In this document: one piece after another, positions 1-5,361 of the stretch
Layout: each line of letters starts with the position of its first letter
How positions within the stretch are numbered: position 1 is the stretch's first letter
The notes under the pieces: generated by a model
Seen by the model: the letters and a program-made list of their open reading frames with translations, nothing else
Database searches by the model: none
Told to the model about the DNA's origin: nothing
Origin: CAZWXH01 sp964637725
GTDB taxonomy: Bacteria > Bacillota_I > Bacilli_A > Erysipelotrichales > Coprobacillaceae
Assembly: GCA_964637725.1 (NCBI GenBank)
Contig: CAZWXH010000116.1
Location: forward strand, 1-5,361
DNA length: 5,361 nt
Direction: 5' to 3'
Translations under genes and position numbers: made by a program

Positions 1-2
1 AG

Positions 3-242
3 TATTTTACAATTGATTATGATCTTATGTTAAAAGAGACAAAAGAAGAAAGTGTGAAACAAGGTATTGAAAAAGGTATCGATAAAGGAAAGATGGTTAT
101 TCTTCAAAAACAATTAAAAAGAAAGTATGGAGATAAATGTCTATGGATTCGTGAATGCACAAGCCAACAAATAGACACGATAAGTGAACTCATTATAGAT
201 GATATAAGTCTTGAGGAATTGAAGGAAAAGGTATTTAAATAA
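3..242 (+). CDS. C-terminal part of a probable Rpn/PD-(D/E)XK-type nuclease (transposase-like) protein, 5' end outside window
   Basis: The reading frame is open to the left edge of the window (it reads YFTIDYDL before the first Met at 27), and no ribosome binding site precedes that Met. This is therefore the tail of a longer gene, not a complete 71-residue protein. The visible part has a charged helical stretch with a GIEKGIDKGK repeat. A segment follows that reads like the C-terminal helical domain (DUF4351-like) found behind Rpn recombination-promoting nucleases: a QLKRKYGD motif, then a run ending in SLEELKEKVFK. In that family the PD-(D/E)XK catalytic core lies N-terminal, so it cannot be seen here. 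Family members nick or cut DNA and are often present in many copies per genome. The stop codon is followed after 7 nt by a terminator hairpin. The assignment rests on the tail pattern alone; any protein ending in a charged helix remains possible. Confidence 0.55.
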   Translation, partial: YFTIDYDLMLKETKEESVKQGIEKGIDKGKMVILQKQLKRKYGDKCLWIRECTSQQIDTISELIIDDISLEELKEKVFK

Positions 243-249
243 AAAAAAC

Positions 250-281
250 AACAACTACCAATGTAATTATTGGTAGTTGTT
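250..281. terminator. Bidirectional intrinsic terminator between the nuclease tail and rubrerythrin
   Basis: A perfect 13-bp stem (250-262 paired with 269-281, core ACAACTACCAAT) closes a 6-nt loop. On the + strand the 3' arm runs into TTTT and an AT-rich stretch. On the - strand the hairpin is followed by eight U residues (complement of A241-A248). The rubrerythrin stop codon is 8 bp to the right and the nuclease-like stop codon 7 bp to the left, so one structure can end both converging transcripts. The better U tract serves the - strand. Confidence 0.88.
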
Positions 282-289
282 TTAAATAA

Positions 290-877
290 TTATTTATCAA
301 AGAATGTATAAACTTCGAAGTGTGCTTGAGGATGATCACAAGCTGGACATTTTTCAGGAGCAGTTAATGCTTCAACAGTGTATCCACAGTTATTACATTT
401 CCATAAAACTTTTTCATCTCTTTTGAATACAATTCCATCTTCAATGTTCTTTAATAGTTTTAAATATCTATCTTCATGCATTTTTTCAGCCTTAGCGATA
501 GCCGCAAAGATATCAGCGATTTCTTCAAATCCTTCTTCTCTCGCTTCTTTTTCAAATGTTGGATACATTCCAGTCCATTCATCATTTTCACCAGCAGCAG
601 CAGACTTTAAACATTCAACTGTATTTCCTAAGATAACTGGGAAGTCACCTTCAGTGTGAACAGTTTCACCTTTAAGATCAGTATTTAATAATTTCATTAA
701 TCTTTTAGCATGTTCTTTTTCTTGGTTAGCAGTTTCTTCAAAGATATTAGCAACTTGAACATAACCCTCTTTCTTAGCGATTGAAGCAAAGAAAGTATAA
801 CGATTTCTTGCTTGAGATTCTCCCGCAAAAGCGTGGATTAAGTTGTGTGCAGTTTTTGTGTTTTTTAATGTAGGCAT
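290..877 (-). CDS. rbr: Rubrerythrin (diiron plus rubredoxin domains), peroxide reductase
   Basis: This cytoplasmic non-haem iron protein reduces hydrogen peroxide to water in anaerobes, using electrons passed from NAD(P)H-linked donors through its rubredoxin centre. At 195 residues it has the normal full length. Residues 1-145 form the ferritin-like four-helix domain with likely iron ligands E20, E53-x2-H56, E97, E100 and E131-x2-H134. Residues 156-190 form the rubredoxin-like domain with the four iron cysteines C161-x2-C164 and C177-x2-C180, in the contexts CNNCGY and CPACDHP. All expected ligands are present. The start is fixed by GGGAGG about 7 nt upstream, lying in the 15-bp gap after the perR-like gene. 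No separate promoter is evident, so it is probably co-transcribed from the perR promoter and induced by peroxide. Electron donors are not encoded here. Confidence 0.96.
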   Translation of the reverse strand: MPTLKNTKTAHNLIHAFAGESQARNRYTFFASIAKKEGYVQVANIFEETANQEKEHAKRLMKLLNTDLKGETVHTEGDFPVILGNTVECLKSAAAGENDEWTGMYPTFEKEAREEGFEEIADIFAAIAKAEKMHEDRYLKLLKNIEDGIVFKRDEKVLWKCNNCGYTVEALTAPEKCPACDHPQAHFEVYTFFDK

Positions 878-892
878 ATAATGCCCTCCCTT

Positions 893-1297
893 CTAAGATT
901 GTTTTTTTTGACAATGGCGACAAGTCCCATGAAAGAGTATTTCTGCTCCTGTAATATGGTCGTCACATAGATGTTGAACCTTATCAATAAGAGGAGAAAG
1001 AGTACTCTCATCTATTGCTAAATCATGAATACCACCACATTCATCACAAACCATATGAAAATGTGGTTCAATCCTTGCATCAAAATGAACAGCATTGTCA
1101 CCGATATCAAGACGAACGATTCTCTTTTGATCAGCTAATAGATTTAAGTTTCTGTATACAGTCCCAAGACTAATATCAGGAATTTCTTTTCTAACATTCA
1201 TATAGATTGTATCAACATTAGGATGAGTACAGTCTCTTTGTAGAATACTAAAAATAGTTTCTCTTTGTTTAGAGTATCTTAACTTTATATCTGACAT
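893..1297 (-). CDS. perR: Fur-family regulator, PerR-like peroxide sensor
   Basis: This is a dimeric metal-dependent repressor. In the PerR subgroup, Fe-catalysed oxidation of histidine ligands by hydrogen peroxide releases the protein from DNA and derepresses defence genes. At 134 residues it is slightly shorter than Bacillus PerR because the N-terminus is short. Residues 1-70 form the winged helix (recognition region ISLGTVYRNLNLL at 42-54); the rest is the dimerisation domain. Against Bacillus subtilis PerR recalled from memory, all five regulatory-metal ligands are kept: H25, D73, H79, H81 and D92. The structural zinc cysteines C84-x2-C87 and C126-x2-C129 are also kept. Asp at position 92, where Fur and Zur usually carry Glu, favours a peroxide sensor. 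It is the first gene of an operon with rubrerythrin, a classic PerR target. AGGAGG lies 7 nt before the ATG. An iron-sensing Fur role is the main alternative. Confidence 0.9.
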   Translation of the reverse strand: MSDIKLRYSKQRETIFSILQRDCTHPNVDTIYMNVRKEIPDISLGTVYRNLNLLADQKRIVRLDIGDNAVHFDARIEPHFHMVCDECGGIHDLAIDESTLSPLIDKVQHLCDDHITGAEILFHGTCRHCQKKQS

Positions 1298-1314
1298 AGT
1301 TTTTCCTCCTTATC

Positions 1315-1333
1315 AATAATGGTTACTATTATT
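1315..1333. promoter_or_regulatory. Candidate PerR operator over the -10 and start site
   Basis: AATAATGGTTACTATTATT is a 19-bp inverted repeat centred on T1324, with only one mismatched pair. It has the odd-centred dyad layout of Fur/PerR boxes (7-1-7 core) but only partly matches the Bacillus PerR consensus TTATAATNATTATAA. It overlaps the -10 hexamer and the predicted start site of the perR-like gene, where a bound repressor would block transcription. The palindrome and its position are seen; binding by this regulator is inferred. Confidence 0.6.
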
Positions 1334-1358
1334 TTATCACTTTTATTCATATTGTCAA
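1331..1358 (-). promoter_or_regulatory. Sigma-A-type promoter of the perR-rbr operon
   Basis: Reading the - strand, a perfect TTGACA (complement of 1353-1358) is followed after 16 bp by TAAAAT (complement of 1331-1336). A TG one base upstream of the -10 makes it an extended -10. Transcription should start near 1324, giving a leader of about 27 nt that carries AGGAGG (complement of 1305-1310). This is the best-formed promoter in the window. Confidence 0.8.
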
Positions 1359-1380
1359 ATGATATATCATAAAGATGATA
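1359..1380. repeat. Three ATGATA/TATCAT half-sites next to the perR -35 box
   Basis: A perfect 12-bp palindrome ATGATATATCAT (1359-1370) is followed by AAAG and a further ATGATA (1375-1380). The central TATCAT therefore pairs with either neighbour. It abuts the upstream edge of the TTGACA box. It could be a second regulator site (TGATA is the half-site word of Fur-type boxes) or a weak hairpin after the ylbJ-like gene. No U tract follows on the - strand, so it is a poor terminator. Confidence 0.35.
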
Positions 1381-1406
1381 AATAAAGGTCAATGATGTAC
1401 GAATAG

Positions 1407-2327
1407 TTAACACTTAAATATCCACATATACAAAAAACACAATAAAAAAGAACAGGCACCATGAATAAATCTATCTTTTACATACTTTTTAAAACTATAC
1501 GGAACACCTTCAAGAATATTGTCAACTTGCATTAAAACAGAAAGACCAGAAAATGAAAGAAAAAAACAAATAATAGGGTAAATAAGAAAAGATTGATATT
1601 TTAATAAATGAATAGAACCAGAACTGAATTCAAGAAAACCTTGAATGATTGATAAAATAAACTCATTTTGAATAATTGAATGGAGACTATAACCAACAAA
1701 TTGAAAGACTAACATATAACCTAATATAAATATAAAGGCATGAATAGAAGATAATATACTTTTTTTAAGAGCTTCTACAAAACCCATGTGAGGGTTTTTT
1801 AAATGAAAAATCGCTTCATTTATACTCATAAAATGATAGACTTCTTTATAAAATAAAGCTCTTATAATACTGGGGATAATATGACACAAGTAAATCATAA
1901 TCGCAATATTTATAGGAAGATGAAGTGAAACTAGAATAAAACTTAATGAAGAAAAAGAAGCAATAGATAAAAGATGTTGTAATTGACTGAGGTTAATATA
2001 ACCTAAATCGTAAGATTCTTTGATGATTTTAGCATTTGTGGGATAACCACAAAAGAACGACACAAAATATAAAGAAGACATATGTGGAGACAAATGAAAT
2101 AAAGGAGTAAAAATAAATTGAATAAAATAACTAAAGATTTGAAATATGCCTAATGATAAACATAAAGATATTAAGATCATAAAAGGAAGAAGTGAGGGTA
2201 ATAAATTTGTTAAAACAATAGAAATAACATTGTTAGATACTTTAACAATTTGAAACATATTAAGAAAAGAAAAAATAGTTGTAAACAATACGAGGAAAAG
2301 AGTGAAATAATAGTTGGCTTTTTTCAT
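1407..2327 (-). CDS. YlbJ/SpoVV-like polytopic membrane protein (nucleoside-recognition 'Gate' fold)
   Basis: The protein has 306 residues and is strongly hydrophobic, with about eight or more membrane segments. Two related halves are marked by family-like motifs: LLPSLLPFMI (42-51) and CGYPTNAK (93-100) in the first half, then FLEFSSGSIHLL (231-242) and FSGLSVLMQV (259-268) in the second. These match the pattern of YlbJ-type sporulation membrane proteins. In Bacillus, YlbJ (SpoVV) sits in the outer forespore membrane and helps move dipicolinic acid into the developing spore. This protein is about 100 residues shorter than Bacillus YlbJ, so substrate and even a sporulation role are inference. 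The start has AAGGAG 5 nt upstream. It faces hflX across 33 bp, so its own promoter must lie inside the hflX reading frame. There is no convincing terminator before the perR promoter, so some read-through into perR-rbr is possible. A generic transporter of the same fold is the alternative. Confidence 0.7.
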   Translation of the reverse strand: MKKANYYFTLFLVLFTTIFSFLNMFQIVKVSNNVISIVLTNLLPSLLPFMILISLCLSLGIFQIFSYFIQFIFTPLFHLSPHMSSLYFVSFFCGYPTNAKIIKESYDLGYINLSQLQHLLSIASFSSLSFILVSLHLPINIAIMIYLCHIIPSIIRALFYKEVYHFMSINEAIFHLKNPHMGFVEALKKSILSSIHAFIFILGYMLVFQFVGYSLHSIIQNEFILSIIQGFLEFSSGSIHLLKYQSFLIYPIICFFLSFSGLSVLMQVDNILEGVPYSFKKYVKDRFIHGACSFLLCFLYMWIFKC

Positions 2328-2343
2328 GATAACTCCTTATAAT
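2315..2343 (+). promoter_or_regulatory. Promoter of hflX, overlapping the ylbJ-like start region
   Basis: TTGGCT (2315-2320) and a perfect TATAAT (2338-2343) are separated by 17 bp. The -35 lies inside the first codons of the divergent ylbJ-like gene, and the -10 abuts that gene's Shine-Dalgarno complement (2333-2338). The predicted start, near 2350, coincides with the beginning of the hflX Shine-Dalgarno sequence, so the leader would be only about 11 nt. Confidence 0.6.
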
Positions 2344-2360
2344 GGAAAAGAGGTGAGAAT

Positions 2361-3587
2361 GTGAAGGCAATATTAGTAGGTGTAGCGTATGATCAAATGT
2401 ATTATGATTTAGACATATCCATTGAAGAATTAAAAGATTTGGTATATGCATGTCAGATGGAAGTTAAAGATGTTGTCATTCAAAATCTTTCACAAGTATC
2501 ATCTAAGACATATATAGGAAAAGGTAAAGTTCAAGAAATTAAAGAGATGTTAGAAGAAGATGATGTTGTTATTTTTAATGAAGAACTAACACCCTTACAA
2601 GTAAAAAATCTAACTGATGAATTAGATGTAGAAGTGACAGATCGAAGTGATCTTATTTTACGTATTTTTGAATCACGAGCAAAAACAAAAGAAGCAAAGC
2701 TTCAAGTAGAAATTGCTAGAAATCAGTATTTACTACCAAGACTTGCAGGAATGAAACAAGAACTCTATTCTCAACAAGGTGGTTCTGGTTTTAGAGGTAG
2801 TGGGGAGAAACAAATTGAATTAGATAGACGTTTCATCCATAGACAACTAATTCAAGCAAGAAAAGAATTAGAAATGATTGTTAAACAAAGACAAACACAA
2901 AGAAAGATGCGTAAAAGAAATCAAAAGAAAGTCGTAGCTTTAGTTGGTTATACAAACAGTGGGAAATCTACTTTATTAAATTATTTTACTGATAAGAAAG
3001 TCTATCAAGAAGATATGTTATTTGCATCTTTACAAACAGCTTCAAGACAAGTTTTATTAAAAGGACAAAAAGAAATTGTAATGAGTGATACAGTTGGTTT
3101 TATTAATCAATTACCTCATCATCTTGTACAAGCTTTTCGCTCAACACTTGAAGAAGTTAAGGAGGCAGATTTACTATTACATGTCATTGACTCATCTTCA
3201 ACTTATAGTGATGTACAAATAGAAACAACGATGCAAGTACTAGAAGCATTGGGAGTAAAAGAAACACCTATGATTTTTGTTTATAATAAAATAGATAAAG
3301 ATCGTTATCCATTCTTACAAACACATCAACCATCAATCTTTATATCAGCTCAAAATCATATGAATCTAAATGAGTTAGAAGATCTTATATTTGAAACTCT
3401 CTTTAAAGATTATGAAGCAATTGAATTGATTATTCCTTATGAACAAGGAGAAGTGTTTCAAAAGATTAAACAAAAGTATCAAACAAATAATGAACAATAC
3501 TTAGATAATGGAATTTATGTTTCATTCTTTGTAGACACAAAAGAAAAACACTTGTATGAACAATATACTTATACAAGATTAAACTAA
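2361..3587 (+). CDS. hflX: GTPase HflX, ribosome-associated
   Basis: HflX binds the 50S subunit and in several bacteria splits or rescues stalled ribosomes under heat or antibiotic stress. This 408-residue copy is full length. Residues 1-185 are the HflX-specific N-terminal domain and its helical linker, including YIGKGKVQE (51-59) and the glycine-rich GGSGFRGSGEKQIELDRR stretch (140-157). The G domain follows: G1 GYTNSGKST (196-204), G2 around T226, G3 DTVGFI (243-248), G4 NKID (309-312), G5 SA (329-330). A C-terminal domain ends the protein. The start is GTG at 2361, with GAGGTGA 4 nt upstream; no better ATG is near. One oddity is the switch-I segment FASLQTASR (221-229), where many HflX proteins read FATLDPTTR or similar; Q225 replaces the usual Asp. 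It is a single-gene transcript closed by a strong terminator. Confidence 0.96.
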   Translation: MKAILVGVAYDQMYYDLDISIEELKDLVYACQMEVKDVVIQNLSQVSSKTYIGKGKVQEIKEMLEEDDVVIFNEELTPLQVKNLTDELDVEVTDRSDLILRIFESRAKTKEAKLQVEIARNQYLLPRLAGMKQELYSQQGGSGFRGSGEKQIELDRRFIHRQLIQARKELEMIVKQRQTQRKMRKRNQKKVVALVGYTNSGKSTLLNYFTDKKVYQEDMLFASLQTASRQVLLKGQKEIVMSDTVGFINQLPHHLVQAFRSTLEEVKEADLLLHVIDSSSTYSDVQIETTMQVLEALGVKETPMIFVYNKIDKDRYPFLQTHQPSIFISAQNHMNLNELEDLIFETLFKDYEAIELIIPYEQGEVFQKIKQKYQTNNEQYLDNGIYVSFFVDTKEKHLYEQYTYTRLN

Positions 3588-3601
3588 AAAAGATTTAACT
3601 T

Positions 3602-3630
3602 ACTATCACTTAGCAGTGATGGTTTTTTTT
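3602..3630 (+). terminator. Intrinsic terminator of hflX
   Basis: A 9-bp stem (ACTATCACT at 3602-3610 with AGTGATGGT at 3615-3623, one G-U pair) with a TAGC loop runs into an unbroken T tract at 3623-3630. It starts 14 nt after the hflX stop codon. This is a textbook rho-independent terminator for the + strand, and it separates hflX from the phosphatase operon. Confidence 0.9.
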
Positions 3631-3741
3631 AAAGAAAAGTAATTAGAAATGATATTTCTTTGTAAGTGAGGGAACTAAAGGTTATTTTATCAAACATTTT
3701 TCAAAATATACTGTGCTTTAGTTTTTTTTAAAAATTAATTA

Positions 3742-3750
3742 TGGTAGAAT
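3742..3750 (+). promoter_or_regulatory. Extended -10 promoter of the phosphatase-regulator operon
   Basis: TGGTAGAAT combines a TG extension with the -10 hexamer TAGAAT (3745-3750), 18 bp before the start codon. The -35 region at the usual spacing is only a T run (3722-3727), so the extended -10 probably carries the promoter. The predicted start is near 3757, within the Shine-Dalgarno region AGAGGGTGAT (3754-3763), again implying a very short leader. A second, weaker candidate -10 is TATACT at 3708-3713, which would give a longer leader. The rest of the 181-bp gap holds a small perfect inverted repeat AGAAAT-GAT-ATTTCT (3645-3659) and no gene. Confidence 0.5.
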
Positions 3751-3768
3751 GATAGAGGGTGATGATAT

Positions 3769-4527
3769 ATGGAAAAAAGAATATTTGTTATATCGGATCT
3801 TCATGGTCAATTTGTATTATTACAATTGTTATTAGAACGTATTCAATTTACTGATAATGATGAATTGTTTATTTTAGGTGATATTATGGATAGAGGTCCT
3901 AATAGTATAGATATATACTACTTTGTGAAGGCTATGGACAATATTCATTTAATTAAAGGGAACCATGAAATTATGATGAGGCAGTCGATGCAAGCGGCGC
4001 TTAAATATAATGATCTAGATTCAGAAAGATCAAATCCATATCGTTTATGGAAACAAAATGGTGCTTTAAAAACAGTCAATAGTATTCGTGAATATTTACA
4101 GAAGGACTTCATTCCTTATGCAGAATATTTTGACTTAAAACAAGTTTTTATAAAAGAAATTATAGAATTTATAGATTCCTTACCAAGTTATATAGAATTA
4201 GACTTTAAAGGAAAGCATTATGTTTTAGTTCATGCAGGGGTTGATCCTGAAATACCTTTAGAGGAAAATAATGAAGATATCTTAGCATGGATTCGAGAAT
4301 ATTTTTATTTAAACGAAGCAAATCCTGATTATACATATTTATTCGGACATACGCCTTGTTGTTTTATTAATGATGATCAATCTTTTGATATTTGGCATGA
4401 TCCGGATTATCACAATAAAATAGCTCTTGATGGGGGTTTGGCAGTGGGAAACAAAGGCCAGCTCAATTGTTTATGTCTGAATGATGAGAGTGTAACAGTG
4501 ATTAAGTATGAGGAGGGACAAATGTAG
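3769..4527 (+). CDS. PPP-family metallophosphoesterase (serine/threonine phosphatase or ApaH-like)
   Basis: This cytoplasmic two-metal phosphatase has 252 residues and all signature motifs of the PPP superfamily in order: SDLHG with D10 and H12, GDIMDRGP with D38 and R42, KGNHE with N65 and H66, VHAG with H155, FGHTP with H194, and DGGLA (221-225). D10, H12, D38, N65, H155 and H194 are the expected metal ligands, and H66 the catalytic acid. Bacterial relatives act as phosphoprotein phosphatases or as hydrolases of dinucleoside tetraphosphates; the sequence alone does not decide between them. Residues 70-145 form an acidic helical insert before the second metal half. The start has AGAGGGTGAT just upstream. 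It is co-transcribed with the downstream MurR/RpiR-type regulator, whose start codon overlaps its stop by one base, so the two products are probably used together. Confidence 0.85.
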   Translation: MEKRIFVISDLHGQFVLLQLLLERIQFTDNDELFILGDIMDRGPNSIDIYYFVKAMDNIHLIKGNHEIMMRQSMQAALKYNDLDSERSNPYRLWKQNGALKTVNSIREYLQKDFIPYAEYFDLKQVFIKEIIEFIDSLPSYIELDFKGKHYVLVHAGVDPEIPLEENNEDILAWIREYFYLNEANPDYTYLFGHTPCCFINDDQSFDIWHDPDYHNKIALDGGLAVGNKGQLNCLCLNDESVTVIKYEEGQM

Positions 4528-5339
4528 TGAGAAGCGCATTTTATAATTTAATTAACTTTATTAATATGACAAATGTACATGATGTTTATTGGGGTGCCGC
4601 TAAAAAGATTTTACAGAACATCTATAAAGTTCCTCATTGTACAATTACAGAAGTCGCTCAAATGTGTTATGTTTCAACAGCTACAATTTCTCGTTTGTGT
4701 AGAAAACTTAATTATGAATCATTCGCAGATTTTAAAAATGATGTTACTTTAAATCTTAACTTCTTTAATCAAGATGCAAAAAGATTATACTTTGATCATC
4801 AGTTACCAGAAAAAGAAACAATTAATGATGGAAAAGAAATCTTTAATAATCATTTCCAAAATATTATTCATAACTTACAAGATACATATGATAGCATTCA
4901 TTATGAAGATCTTATGAAAATTGTTGATAAGATTCATGAGTCTCATAAGATTTGTTTTGCGGGAAACTTTTTTACTCAATCTGTTTCAATGCAATTACAA
5001 ATTGAATTATCTTATCTTGGTAAAGATTGTGTCGCTATGTATCCTTTAGAACAACAAAAAGAGATATATAGGTCTTTAGATGAAAATGATTTGATCATTG
5101 TGACATCTATTGCTGGTGGTTTCTTTCAAGACCATCCAGATGCTATGAGAGCTATCACAAAATCAAAAGCTTATATTATTGTTATTTCACAGTTAGATGA
5201 ATTTTGTTATGATGATAAGATTGATATGCTTATAAGAGTTGGGAACAATCACCATTCATTGATTGGCAAGTTCTCTATTACTTATATATTTGAAGTCTTA
5301 GAAGCATTATATCATTTAAAATATGGTACGAAAAAATAG
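4527..5339 (+). CDS. MurR/RpiR-family transcriptional regulator with SIS domain
   Basis: This is a DNA-binding regulator of 270 residues, close to the family's usual 280. The N-terminal helix-turn-helix domain (about 1-75) has the family pattern TITEVAQMCYVSTATISRL followed by CRKLNYESFADFK. The C-terminal half (about 130-265) is a SIS sugar-isomerase fold that normally senses a phosphosugar. The loops that usually contact the phosphosugar are altered: the GxGxS-type loop reads FAGNFFTQ (144-151), and the ISxSGxT-type loop reads TSIAGGFF (193-200). The effector may differ or be absent. The start is GTG at 4527, sharing its G with the upstream TAG stop; AGGAGG lies 10 nt before it, within the phosphatase gene. 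The next in-frame ATG (residue 14) would remove part of the first helix. Target genes are not evident in the window; autoregulation of the phosphatase operon is possible. Confidence 0.85.
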   Translation: MRSAFYNLINFINMTNVHDVYWGAAKKILQNIYKVPHCTITEVAQMCYVSTATISRLCRKLNYESFADFKNDVTLNLNFFNQDAKRLYFDHQLPEKETINDGKEIFNNHFQNIIHNLQDTYDSIHYEDLMKIVDKIHESHKICFAGNFFTQSVSMQLQIELSYLGKDCVAMYPLEQQKEIYRSLDENDLIIVTSIAGGFFQDHPDAMRAITKSKAYIIVISQLDEFCYDDKIDMLIRVGNNHHSLIGKFSITYIFEVLEALYHLKYGTKK

Positions 5340-5359
5340 CAGACCTTAGTCTGCTATTT
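5334..5359. terminator. Hairpin terminator at the window end, probably bidirectional
   Basis: A perfect 11-bp stem (5334-5344 with 5349-5359) and a CTTA loop include the regulator's TAG stop codon in the 5' arm. On the + strand the visible tail is only TTT followed by GG at the window edge. On the - strand the hairpin is followed by six U residues (complement of 5331-5336), so it should also stop a converging transcript arriving from the right. Confidence 0.75.
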
Positions 5360-5361
5360 GG

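Noticed and set aside
27..242. Reading the first frame as a complete 71-residue protein
   Set aside because: The frame is open to the window edge and no Shine-Dalgarno precedes the Met at 27, so it is better read as the end of a longer gene.
1..242. Insertion sequence end at the left edge
   Set aside because: No terminal inverted repeat or target duplication is visible, and Rpn-type genes are usually not bounded by such repeats.
378..659. 93-codon open frame on the + strand inside rubrerythrin
   Set aside because: It lies wholly antisense to a clear rubrerythrin gene, has no ribosome binding site, and its translation is serine/phenylalanine-rich with no family resemblance.
1365..1380. TATCAT-AAAG-ATGATA as a terminator of the ylbJ-like gene
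   Set aside because: The stem is only 6 AT-rich base pairs, and no U tract follows on the - strand.
2260..2451. 63-codon open frame on the - strand across the ylbJ-hflX junction
   Set aside because: It overlaps two well-supported genes in other frames and has no ribosome binding site; chance open frame.
3588..3768. Riboswitch or small RNA in the hflX-phosphatase gap
   Set aside because: Beyond the hflX terminator, a 6-bp-arm inverted repeat and the promoter, I see no multi-stem structure or recognisable aptamer core.

Overview
The window is AT-rich DNA with compact genes, strong GGAGG-type ribosome binding sites and short U-tailed terminators. This points to a low-GC Firmicute. The gene mix (an anaerobe-type rubrerythrin under a PerR-like regulator, a YlbJ-like membrane protein, HflX, a MurR/RpiR-type regulator) fits an anaerobic gut member of the Erysipelotrichia/Coprobacillaceae or a related group. 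That placement is inference from style and content, not from a marker gene.

Layout: (1) Positions 1-242 (+) hold the 3' end of a gene that begins outside the window, probably the tail of an Rpn/PD-(D/E)XK-type nuclease (transposase-like) protein. A bidirectional hairpin at 250-281 ends it. (2) Positions 290-1297 (-) are a two-gene oxidative-stress operon, perR-like regulator then rubrerythrin. It has a readable extended -10 promoter, and a 19-bp near-perfect palindrome lies over the -10/start region, where an autorepressing operator would be expected. (3) Positions 1407-2327 (-) encode a YlbJ-family polytopic membrane protein. (4) It diverges across only 33 bp from hflX at 2361-3587 (+), a ribosome-associated GTPase closed by a strong terminator. 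(5) After a 181-bp spacer, a PPP-type metallophosphatase (3769-4527) and a MurR/RpiR-family regulator (4527-5339) form a tight operon with a 1-nt overlap. A second bidirectional hairpin ends it at the window edge.

Functionally, the perR-rbr pair is a self-contained peroxide sensing and detoxification unit. HflX is a stress/ribosome-rescue housekeeping factor. The phosphatase-regulator pair is the least understood part: the regulator's sugar-phosphate pocket motifs are diverged, and its obligate neighbour is a phosphatase of unknown substrate. I see no CRISPR array, tRNA or rRNA, insertion sequence end, toxin-antitoxin pair or phage gene. The region looks mostly like ordinary chromosome, with some regulatory details worth a check and no clear sign of a new multi-gene system.
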